Shown: piece by piece, positions 56,581 through 64,000 of the stretch
How the letters are laid out: every line of letters starts with the position of its first letter
Numbering within the stretch: position 1 is the first letter of the stretch
Assembly (NCBI GenBank): GCA_039105265.1
Contig: JAPFFF010000068.1
Span: 310,001 to 374,000 of the forward strand
Length of the DNA: 64,000 nt
Direction: 5' to 3'
Source: Tritrichomonas musculus
Taxonomy: Eukaryota; Parabasalia; Tritrichomonadida; Tritrichomonadidae
Notes under the pieces: model-generated
The model's input: the letters and a program-made list of their open reading frames with translations, nothing else
The model's database searches: none
Told to the model about the DNA's origin: nothing
Translations under genes and position numbers: made by a program

Positions 56581-57105
56581 ATGATTAAAAAGAGGTCAAA
56601 TAATGCAGGCGTTAATGCTAATTTATCATTAGAACCACAAGCCGCAGCTCAATCAACATCAAATATTAATAACAATATCATCATAAACAAAAGGGATGAT
56701 GGGAAGGAAGAGATTGTTATAACAAGAAATGTCGAGCTAGAAGACAGCCCAGAAGATGATGTAAAAGATGTAAAATATGTAATTCTCGAGACTTTTGCCA
56801 ATATTTTATTGAACCAAGATAAAGCTTTGCTCTCTAATCTTATCTCAAAAAATTGTATTATCGTTCTTGTAGAGGCGTTGATTGATATAATAAAATGTTC
56901 TGTAAAAGCTGAAATAGTAGAATTACATGTTGATGAAGATATAAAATGTTGTGCTGGGAAAGCTAATCCGATACGCCGAATCGAAGCCATAAAAATAGTA
57001 AACGACAAGGGAGAAGTTTGTATGGATTTCAAACAAGTATATAACAAAGAATACAACGAACTAATTAACAAATATCATCTCTGCTTAAAATATGTTTGTG
57101 TTTAG
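56581..57105 (+). CDS. Conserved 174-residue protein, unknown (element D)
   Basis: ATG at 56581. Orthologue of 39356-39883. The low-complexity N terminus (LEPQAAAQSTSNINNN) is as conserved as the folded part. The CCAGKANPIRRIE block (~124-136) and KEYNELINKYHLCLKYV end are conserved. Function unknown. Confidence 0.65.
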   Translation: MIKKRSNNAGVNANLSLEPQAAAQSTSNINNNIIINKRDDGKEEIVITRNVELEDSPEDDVKDVKYVILETFANILLNQDKALLSNLISKNCIIVLVEALIDIIKCSVKAEIVELHVDEDIKCCAGKANPIRRIEAIKIVNDKGEVCMDFKQVYNKEYNELINKYHLCLKYVCV

Positions 57106-57136
57106 ATTTTAATTTTAATTTTTTTCTTCAAGGCAA

Positions 57137-57421
57137 ATGACCAATAAAATAGACCTCAAAAAATTCAATCAAACAGAAGTTGTAAAAAAACTATCCAAGA
57201 GTAAATCCGAAGAAAATTTAAAAATTATATCTGATGAAAAAGCTGAAGAGGAAACCCAAGCCGAACCCCTCCCTGAAAAACAAAAACGAGGACGCAAGAG
57301 CAAATACAATACACCGGAGGAAAGGCTCGAGGCAAGAAGGCAACAACAAAAGGAGTATAGGCTACGAAAGAAAAAAGAATTAGAAGAGCTGAAAAAATTA
57401 GCTGAGTTGATAAAGGCATAA
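57137..57421 (+). CDS. Small basic coiled-coil protein with AT-hook/bZIP-like region (element D)
   Basis: 94 codons, ATG at 57137, 11 nt after a T7 run. Core KRGRKSKYNTPEERLEARR followed by QQQKEYRLRKKKELEELKK as in C, with ~9 additional acidic/Pro residues before it (EEETQAEPLPEKQ). DNA-binding is inferred from the GRK hook and basic helix. It is convergent with the GIY-YIG gene (28-bp gap). Confidence 0.65.
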   Translation: MTNKIDLKKFNQTEVVKKLSKSKSEENLKIISDEKAEEETQAEPLPEKQKRGRKSKYNTPEERLEARRQQQKEYRLRKKKELEELKKLAELIKA

Positions 57422-57449
57422 AGTAAAAAAATACCTGTCGAATATTTTT

Positions 57450-58355
57450 TTACTCTTCGTCTTTAAATTCTTGGACTACCGCATCGTAATATTTCCTGAT
57501 AATCTCAAGGGAGCCCTCAAAATATTCATCCTTTGCTGAATCTTTCTTTAATTCATTTCTATCTACAGCTTCGTTGAGAAGTTGGAGTAGTTTGTCTTCA
57601 GCATAAAATTGATTGTTTACTTTGGATGATATTATTTCTGTTGCTCCTCCATTGTGCTGTTTATACCCGTTCAATCTTTGTTTCATGTTAAATGTTCTTC
57701 CAACTTTATAGATACATGTTTCTTTGTGTTTGTTGAGTTGGACTATATAAAGAAGGCCTCTAATATCTTTGGAAACGTGGAATGTTCCTCTATTTCCGAC
57801 TTTTTTTACTTGGTATCCCATCTGTTCCAATTCTCTTTTCAGATATGATTGTGTATATTTTATACCTGTTTCTTCGAAGAATTTTTTCTGTATAATTTTG
57901 ATATCTCCCCTATCCATAATCTTCCCGTAAAGTTCCATAAATTGTTCTAGAGATGTGATTTCGAATTTGGTCTTGAGCCTTTTTAGCTCATCATTTATGG
58001 TATTGAATGATTGCTCTAGCTCCTGGACTCGCTTTTTATTGAATTGATTTTCATGATATATCTCTGAGAACCTTACGTCATTTTGTTCAAATTCATCTTC
58101 TAACATGCTATTTTGGGCCTGAATTTCAACAATTTTAGCCTTCAATTTCTCGTTTTCTGCTCTGAAATTTTGAATCTGGGCAATGGAATTATCCAATAAT
58201 TTTGGGTAATCTATGCCATTTTTCTGTGATTTTAGCTCAAAAATTTCGGCTCTGAGTTCTTTGTTTTCAGCTTCAAGTTGGGCGATTTTTTCGTCTTTCT
58301 TTTTGTTTTCAGCTTCAAGTTGAGCGATTTTTTGGGGGGCTTTTTCGTAATCCAT
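57450..58355 (-). CDS. Coiled-coil protein with C-terminal GIY-YIG (T5orf172/MUG113-like) domain (element D)
   Basis: 301 codons, ATG at 58355. Residues ~5-150 form a long coiled coil with near-repeats of KIAQLEAENK. ~150-190 is a helix-turn-helix-like linker (FFEETGIKYTQSYLKRELEQ). ~200-295 is the GIY-YIG-type domain: GLLYIVQLNKHKETCIYKVG then RTFNMKQRLNGYKQHNG, conserved Glu in AEDKLLQLLNE and KDEYFEGSLEIIRKYY. Comparable proteins occur in giant viruses. It occupies the interval between the bZIP-like gene and polymerase that in C holds an unrelated gene. Its promoter would face the AT-rich repeat array. Confidence 0.75.
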   Translation of the reverse strand: MDYEKAPQKIAQLEAENKKKDEKIAQLEAENKELRAEIFELKSQKNGIDYPKLLDNSIAQIQNFRAENEKLKAKIVEIQAQNSMLEDEFEQNDVRFSEIYHENQFNKKRVQELEQSFNTINDELKRLKTKFEITSLEQFMELYGKIMDRGDIKIIQKKFFEETGIKYTQSYLKRELEQMGYQVKKVGNRGTFHVSKDIRGLLYIVQLNKHKETCIYKVGRTFNMKQRLNGYKQHNGGATEIISSKVNNQFYAEDKLLQLLNEAVDRNELKKDSAKDEYFEGSLEIIRKYYDAVVQEFKDEE

Positions 58356-60084
58356 TTCTGGGCTCTTTTGCGGTCGCGATAAAAAAATTAAAAAAATTTG
58401 AAAACGCGAAAAATTGAAAAAATCGAAAAATAGAAAAATCGAAAAATTGAAAAATCGAAAAATTGAAAATTTCGAGAGAGAATTTTACTAATTTTTTCGT
58501 CTATATTTTATCGAAAATCTATTGAAATTTAAACAAAAAATTCAGGTCGAAAAAAAAGTAAAATGAAAATTTCGAAGGAGAATTTTGGTCGTTTTTTGGG
58601 TCGTTTTTCATCGAAAATCACTTGAAATTTCGGTCTTTTTTTGAGTCATTTTTCATCGAAAATCTATTAAAATTTCGGTCATTTTTTCAGTCATTTTATC
58701 GCCTATATTTCATCGAAAATCACTTGAAATTTCAACTATAAATTCAGGTCGAAAAAAAGTAAAATGAAAATTTCGAAGGAAAATTTAGCTCATTTTTTGA
58801 GTCATTTTATCGCCTATATTTCATCCAAAATCACTTGAAATTTCAGCTATAAATTCAGGTCGAAAAAAAGTAAAATGAAAATTTCGAAGGAAAATTTAGC
58901 TCATTTTATCGCCTATATTTCATCGAAAATCACTTGAAATTTCGGTCTTTTTTTGAGTCATTTTTCATCGAAAATCTATTAAAATTTCGGTCATTTTTTC
59001 AGTCATTTTATCGCCTATATTTCATCGCAAAACAGTCAAAATTTCGGTCATTTTTTGAGTCATTTTTCATCGAAAATCACTTGAAATTTCAGCTATAAAT
59101 TCAGGTCGAAAAAAAGTAAAATGAAAATTTCGAAGGAAAATTTAGCTCGTTTTTTGAGTCATTTTTTCGCCTATATTTCATCCAAAATCACTTGAAATTT
59201 AGCTCGTTTTTTGAGTCATTTTTTCGCCTATATTTCATCGAATATCTATTAAAATTTCAGCGAAAAATTCAGGTCGAAAAAAAGTAAAATGAAAATTTTG
59301 AAGGAAAATTTAGCTCATTTTTTGAGTCATTTTATCGCCTATATTTCATCGCAAAACAGTCAAAATTTCGGTCATTTTTTGAGTCATTTTTCATCGAAAA
59401 TCACTTGAAATTTCAGCTATAAATTCAGGTCGAAAAAAAGTAAAATGAAAATTTCGAAGGAAAATTTAGCTCATTTTTTGAGTCATTTTATCGCCTATAT
59501 TTCATCGCAAAACAGTCAAAATTTAGCTCGTTTTTTGAGTCATTTTTCATCGAAAATCTATTAAAATTTCAGCTATAAATTCAGGTCGAAAAAAAGTAAA
59601 ATGAAAATTTCGAAGGAAAATTTAGCTCGTTTTTTCGTCTATATTTTATCGAAAATCACTTGAAATTTCAGCAAAAAATTCAGGTCGAAAAAAAGTAAAA
59701 TGAAAATTTCGAAGGAAAATTTCGGTCATTTTTTGAGTCATTTTTTCGTCAATATTTTATCGAAAATCAGTCAAAATTTCGGTCATTTTTTCAGTCATTT
59801 TTTGAGTAATTTTTCATCGAAAATCTATTGAAATTTCAGCGAAAAATTCAGGTCGAAAAAAGTAAAATGAAAATTTTGAAGGAAAATTTAGCTCATTTTT
59901 TGAGTCATTTTATCGTCTATATTTCATCCAAAATCACTTGAAATTTAGCTCGTTTTTTGAGTCATTTTTTCGCCTATATTTCATCGAAAATCTATTAAAA
60001 TTTCAGCAAAAAATTCAGGTCGAAAAAAAGTAAAATGAAAATTTTGAAGGAAAATTTAGCGCATTTTTTCAGTCATTTCATTCT
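58356..60084. repeat. 1.7-kb AT-rich mosaic repeat array between GIY-YIG and polymerase genes (element D)
   Basis: No gene. Positions ~58380-58480 carry short GAAAAATCGAAAAATTGAAA-type units. From ~58480 a set of modules is shuffled: TTCAGGTCGAAAAAAAGTAA (about ten copies, e.g. ~58543, 58746, 58855, 59102, 59270, 59427, 59582, 59680, 59848, 60016), AATTTCGAAGGAAAATTTAG, TTTTTTGAGTCATTTT, TCGCCTATATTTCATCGAAA and AATCACTTGAAATTTC. Unit length varies from ~100 to ~245 bp because modules are omitted or repeated. The array abuts the polymerase stop codon. Confidence 0.9.
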
Positions 60085-63000
60085 TCAAAATTTGATTCTT
60101 CTCTCAAATGTTGGTAAATTTATCTGTTGGTATGAGCTATTTTTTTTGAAACAATTAGCCCCATCAAGAAGATTAAATACTATCTCTTCGCCGCAATATA
60201 ATTTCTCATATAACTCCTCCACTGATATATTCATCCTCTTTGCTTTGTTCAGAATACATTGTTTAGGAATTCCTTTCAGTCTTATATGTAGGCCTTCATT
60301 CCCCTTCTCATCTACCAAAATGTCGAGATATGATTTCTTTCCCAGAGCTATTAATTTTCTTGAATGAACAGCCCCAACAGCTCCTTCAAACGAATCAAAA
60401 TCACAGTGAAACTGAGTCATCTTTTTGCCTATTAACTCCTTTCCATATCTCTTTTTGAACACTTCTCCTATCCTTGCTACATCTTCTTCTTTGATATGTA
60501 TACTGTCTGTGTCTGTGTAGTATATTTCAATCCCATTCTGCTCTGCAGAACTTATCACTCTATTCATCAAATGTTTGCTCCAGGACAACACACTTGCTCC
60601 AAAATGTGGTAAATTAAAGTGATTATTTATTGGTTTTACTTTCTTGACATACACATTTTCGATTGATTTATTCTCTATTATTTCTGTGATATAATTATAA
60701 TTTTTCCAGATATATTTGATGGCTTTATCTTTTGGTATGCATTTTGTTTCTGTCGTGGTGGCTTTGAGAATAGATTTTCCATAAATAGAATTCAAGAGGA
60801 GTTTAATAGTTTGTTGTAGAGGATTTTTTGCATCCTGATATTTCTTTCGGAGATTAAACAATTTCTCGATGAATATATTAATTTTACTATTAAATCCTTC
60901 ATCAAAATAATATCCTCGATAAAAATCGTAGTCAAAAGTATAAAATTCCATCAGGTCCATAAAAGCTCTCTTGTCAATATAATAGTGGTCTGTTGGATTG
61001 TTGGTAAATATTTTTGAGCCCTGGTCGTTCCTGCTAAATACCTGCCCAAATTGATATGGCTTCTCTGATTTACAGCTTAGTTTTTTAATGTTTATTTCGG
61101 CAAAGAACTGGTCATAACGTAATAGTTCTTCAGTAGATATTCCTTCAGGAATTATTTTAGGCATTCCTTTTGGCACTCCAGACATAATACTCATGGCTGA
61201 TGGATATAAAGAGACGGCATCAAAATCTTGTATTCTCGCTTCTACATACTGCTTTTCATTATTTGCCGTCATGGTTCTTCCCCCAGAAACACATCTCTGG
61301 ATAAAGTTTTGTGGCTTACCACTTAGCTGATAGCACTCATCGAAGCAACCAAATTTGTAGGCATAATAATATCCAATCGAAGAGATAGAGATAAAATTAT
61401 GGACGTCCAACATATCTGTTTTTGTTTGTCTGAACACTTCTATCAAGTCTCGATTAAATTTCTCAACTCCTTTCATCAAAACAATACAGTCGAGCTTGCA
61501 ATAATAGATGGCATATTTCATGATGTCTATCTGGAGATTTTCATAAGCGCCACAATTTATTGCATTATCGATAAGCTGTTTCCAGTCTTGTTTTATTTGT
61601 TGAAGTGTTTTTTTGTCTTTATTTTCGAGATAATATTGTAGTTGGAATTCTAGTGCTGAGACTTCTTTTCGTTTGATATTTTTTTCTGTGTATATTTTAT
61701 ATGCCATCACTTCTTTGTGGACGGGTAGTTGGAACATTTTAGCGAAGGAAGATAGGGCAGCAGGTATCAAAGAGTAGCTATTTCGGAAGGTTAATCTTTT
61801 GTTTATTTTATATTTTGTCATGACAATTTGAAGAATTGTACCGTTCCTTTCAGTTATTTGGACGTCCCATCCTGGGGTGTTGATGAAGAAGCAGGCATCA
61901 TATTTTAGATTATGAAAGTATGTCAAAGAATTATTTTCCAAAGATTTTAATAATCTCTCGGCTATATTATCCCCATCAAAAACCATTTTATGTATCAATT
62001 CTTTTGTTCTATATACTGTAATGTTAAGATATGGTTTATGGGGTGATAGTGTTGTATCTGTCTCAAAATCAGAGTAGTATATCTTTGACCACTCCCTCTC
62101 TTTTTTCATAACAGATGAATCTATTTTTTGACAGCAAAGGGAAGGGTCATAATTTAAATCTTGATAATCTGCTAGATGACTGTTATATTCATTTGTGGCC
62201 AAAATATCCATCTCGCAAGATTTTATTTCTCTGAACATGCCTTCTTTAAATAGCTTTCGAAGGACTGTTATAAGCTTTGTGTTTCCCACGGGTTTGTTAA
62301 TCATGTAATGATTTTTGTATAATAACAGGTCTACAGTCCTGTTAAAAGCTTTAGCCCAGGCTTTCTTTCGGGTATCTATTTTGATTTGCTGTTGGTCTCT
62401 CGTAGCATATTTTTCATCAATCCTCCTGACAATAAAATGGCATTTAAAATATTTGGCAATATCATAGATTAAAGTATTTGGCACCATCCTTGTTTTCACC
62501 ATGGAACGTAGATGATTTATCTCTTCCTCTGAGAAAACTTTTGATTGAATACATGCATAGACCAGGCAATTATCTTGATAATTTTTCTTCTCAACAGACT
62601 TAAATATTTGATATATAGTCAAATCAATATCAGAAAGATTGATATATGGAAAGAATCCTCCGTCTGGTTTTTCTCTATAATCTTCATCAATTTCTACTTC
62701 TTCTTCATATAGCTTTCCTTTACTAGTTTGTTTATTGATTGTGAAGACGGTTTGTTTGCCTTTCTTTTTGTTTTGAATGAAGAGTAATTGATATTTTGCT
62801 GGGATAAATACATTACCAATCCAAGGATTATTATCAGAACAATCATCATTTAAATCTATTGTACCGGAGATATGACCAATAGTTGTGTCGATATTTCGTG
62901 CCGATGAGATGGTATACCACTTATATTCCTCCCCATCTAGAGACTCACTTTTTACCACCACGTTCTTTTTATTCTTCTTGTGAAGCTGCCTTAGAGTTTC

Positions 63001-63492
63001 AGTAAATGCCATCCTGGTATCTTCATCATCTCCAATAACTATTTCGAATGAAATTTCCTTGTTCGCTTTCATCATAAATTCCTTCATCTGCTTCTTAAAT
63101 TTAGGCTTGTCTTGAATATTTTTGACTCTTTCCTTGTACTCTTTTCTGGCTTCGGTCTTAGCTGTAGAGTACAAATCGACCGAAATATTTAATATATCCC
63201 TTTCTGCTCTGGCATTATTTTTGAGGCTTTGTTTGTATTCTCTTCGCGATGCCTTTTCTTTTTGTCTGGTATTTTTTTGCCTGCGCAGATTGTTAAACAA
63301 CTTATCATCACTTTCATTAAATGCCTTGATATAATCCTTCACTTTCAAGCCTCTTTTGTTTATTTTCATTTTGGAGATATTTTGTCTGAGCTCTTCTCGG
63401 AGTTTTTTTATGGTTTGTTTCCCTTTACCATAAAATCCAGGGAGGGATAAAATTTGCTTCTTGGATAGTTTGGAAATGAGCTGGTTGTCCAT
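60085..63492 (-). CDS. Protein-primed family B DNA polymerase (element D), full length
   Basis: 1135 codons, ATG at 63492. N-terminal ~100 residues: a SAP-like or helix-turn start (LSKKQILSLPGFYGKGKQTI) and a basic coiled segment, absent from C. Then the DNCLVYACIQSKVF region (~305), Exo I YYSDFETDTT (~475), Exo II YFHNLKYDACFF (~532), Exo III YYCKLDCIVLM (~668), motif A QDFDAVSLYPSAM (~759), motif B LLNSIYGKSILKAT (~902), motif C IYYTDTDSIHI (~993), and the KSYLDILVDEKGNEGLHIRL block near the end. All exonuclease and polymerase carboxylates are present. It replicates the linear genome from a protein primer; no separate terminal-protein gene is recognised, so the N-terminal part may supply it. 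Confidence 0.93.
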   Translation of the reverse strand: MDNQLISKLSKKQILSLPGFYGKGKQTIKKLREELRQNISKMKINKRGLKVKDYIKAFNESDDKLFNNLRRQKNTRQKEKASRREYKQSLKNNARAERDILNISVDLYSTAKTEARKEYKERVKNIQDKPKFKKQMKEFMMKANKEISFEIVIGDDEDTRMAFTETLRQLHKKNKKNVVVKSESLDGEEYKWYTISSARNIDTTIGHISGTIDLNDDCSDNNPWIGNVFIPAKYQLLFIQNKKKGKQTVFTINKQTSKGKLYEEEVEIDEDYREKPDGGFFPYINLSDIDLTIYQIFKSVEKKNYQDNCLVYACIQSKVFSEEEINHLRSMVKTRMVPNTLIYDIAKYFKCHFIVRRIDEKYATRDQQQIKIDTRKKAWAKAFNRTVDLLLYKNHYMINKPVGNTKLITVLRKLFKEGMFREIKSCEMDILATNEYNSHLADYQDLNYDPSLCCQKIDSSVMKKEREWSKIYYSDFETDTTLSPHKPYLNITVYRTKELIHKMVFDGDNIAERLLKSLENNSLTYFHNLKYDACFFINTPGWDVQITERNGTILQIVMTKYKINKRLTFRNSYSLIPAALSSFAKMFQLPVHKEVMAYKIYTEKNIKRKEVSALEFQLQYYLENKDKKTLQQIKQDWKQLIDNAINCGAYENLQIDIMKYAIYYCKLDCIVLMKGVEKFNRDLIEVFRQTKTDMLDVHNFISISSIGYYYAYKFGCFDECYQLSGKPQNFIQRCVSGGRTMTANNEKQYVEARIQDFDAVSLYPSAMSIMSGVPKGMPKIIPEGISTEELLRYDQFFAEINIKKLSCKSEKPYQFGQVFSRNDQGSKIFTNNPTDHYYIDKRAFMDLMEFYTFDYDFYRGYYFDEGFNSKINIFIEKLFNLRKKYQDAKNPLQQTIKLLLNSIYGKSILKATTTETKCIPKDKAIKYIWKNYNYITEIIENKSIENVYVKKVKPINNHFNLPHFGASVLSWSKHLMNRVISSAEQNGIEIYYTDTDSIHIKEEDVARIGEVFKKRYGKELIGKKMTQFHCDFDSFEGAVGAVHSRKLIALGKKSYLDILVDEKGNEGLHIRLKGIPKQCILNKAKRMNISVEELYEKLYCGEEIVFNLLDGANCFKKNSSYQQINLPTFERRIKF

Positions 63493-63511
63493 TTTACAAT
63501 AAAATTAAAAA

Positions 63512-63531
63512 GTGATAAAAAAATATCACGC
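63512..63531 (-). promoter_or_regulatory. Palindromic segment upstream of the polymerase gene (element D)
   Basis: GTGATAAAAAAATATCAC (63512-63529) has six-base complementary ends around an A6 loop and is followed by GC. It lies ~20 bp upstream of the polymerase ATG and is shared in its TAAAAAAATATCACGC part with C (44673-44689). A promoter or operator is inferred. Confidence 0.45.
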
Positions 63532-64000
63532 GACAAAAATTATAGCAGAACAGAAAAAATGAAGATTGGGATTCAAGAATGGGATTGGCAAAATATGACT
63601 GAAATAATTGAATTCTCCTCTAAAATAGGAAGAAAATTGACTATAAGAACGTTTTAAAATATTAAATATTCATCGAGATATTGATACCAAAATTTTGGAA
63701 AAAAAGCATGAGTAGGGGGTCATGGTTTTGAGATTGAGAAAATATAAATGATGTTTCAAAAAATATGTATGAGCAGGTATGTTCATTTTTTTAATACCAA
63801 ACAAGCAACTTGGGGTTCCTGAGCCCCATAAAAGAAAGCAGTAAAGGGGGTCCCAATTTTTCAAATCACATTTCGTGGTGCTATAATAATATTATGGTCG
63901 CCGCAAAAGTATGTATGAAATATTTTTGTAGGAATTGTGATTTGAAAAATGGGACTTTCTATGAGATGCCACAAAAATATGAATGATATATTTTTGAAAG
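63532..64000. other. AT-rich region at the window end, inverted repeat, no confident gene
   Basis: A 32-codon frame starts at 63559 (MKIGIQEWDWQN) but has no support. An inverted repeat pairs CCCAATTTTTCAAATCACA (~63852-63870) with TGTGATTTGAAAAATGGGA (~63936-63954), one mismatch. A CAAAA(G/A)TATG(T/A)ATGA motif with following ATATTTTTG occurs two to three times (~63755, ~63905, ~63972). By comparison with C, the 243-residue gene would be expected further right. Confidence 0.45.

Larger units (their letters stand above)
47433..64000 (+). mobile_element. Maverick element D (left 16.6 kb; continues beyond the window)
   Basis: It starts AGTAGTATAGTATAGGCTCC, the same terminus as B, inside a gene of C (flank GCAAC). 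All hallmark genes seen here have full-length open frames: penton, integrase, ATPase, major capsid, polymerase. Extra genes are three HNH endonucleases and one coiled-coil/GIY-YIG gene. By comparison with B and C, the 243-residue gene, the large structural gene, the fibre gene and the right terminal repeat should follow after 64000. This is the best candidate in the window for an autonomous element. Confidence 0.88.

Noticed and set aside
63559-63657. 32-codon gene after the D polymerase start
   Set aside because: Too short, no counterpart in C, and no upstream signal of the classes seen elsewhere.

Overview
The window is AT-rich and appears intron-free. It is built almost entirely from large self-synthesising DNA transposons of the Maverick/Polinton type. 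Each shows some of the hallmark genes: a retroviral-type integrase, a FtsK/HerA-type packaging ATPase, a protein-primed family B DNA polymerase, a double-jelly-roll major capsid protein and a penton-like minor capsid protein. The termini begin AGTAGTATA, the one fully visible element has a 5-bp target-site duplication, and several related copies are nested in each other. This is most consistent with a Trichomonas-like parabasalid genome such as T. vaginalis, known to be loaded with Mavericks. The host assignment is inference: no host gene is recognisable here.

Layout. (1) 1-648: a short unexplained AT-rich flank, a ~147-bp relic of a Maverick end (284-430), and a spacer that is itself an inverted repeat. 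(2) Element A, 649-28399, about 17.4 kb of its own sequence, carries small coiled-coil genes, a major capsid gene, an integrase, a penton gene, a very long unknown protein, a fibre-like protein, a KilA-N protein, an HNH endonuclease and a decayed DNA polymerase. (3) Element B, 5281-15649, 10.4 kb, sits inside the penton gene of A with a 5-bp duplication (AACAA) and ~323-bp terminal inverted repeats. It is an internally deleted relative of element D: it keeps penton, integrase and an HNH gene, then jumps from mid-ATPase into a distal gene, and so lacks capsid and polymerase genes. (4) 28400-31120: a 14-bp minisatellite of about 194 units with higher-order structure. (5) Element C, from 31121, has the gene order penton, integrase, ATPase, basic virion-like protein, capsid, four small genes, polymerase, GIY-YIG, a divergent pair. 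It is interrupted at 47432. (6) Element D, from 47433, is nearly identical to B where they overlap and runs beyond the window. It looks the most intact, with a full-length capsid gene and a 1135-codon polymerase.

How the genes work together. The integrase inserts the element, the polymerase (with an assumed terminal protein) copies the linear DNA, and capsid, penton and ATPase suggest a virion-forming stage. The fibre-like proteins near the distal ends would suit host attachment. Free-standing HNH genes sit at different intergenic positions in different copies, as homing endonuclease genes do. Genes in the C and D modules fall into two upstream-sequence classes: (T/A)AAATG starts for penton, integrase, ATPase and the basic proteins, and a T7 run 9-13 nt before ATG for the small genes after the capsid gene. 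This may reflect two expression classes.

Decay is extensive: two in-frame stops plus a frame change in the A polymerase, a capsid gene fusion in C, a nonsense codon and lost start in B, a nonsense codon in a cargo gene of C, and a truncated polymerase N terminus in C. No rRNA gene, CRISPR array or convincing tRNA gene was found.
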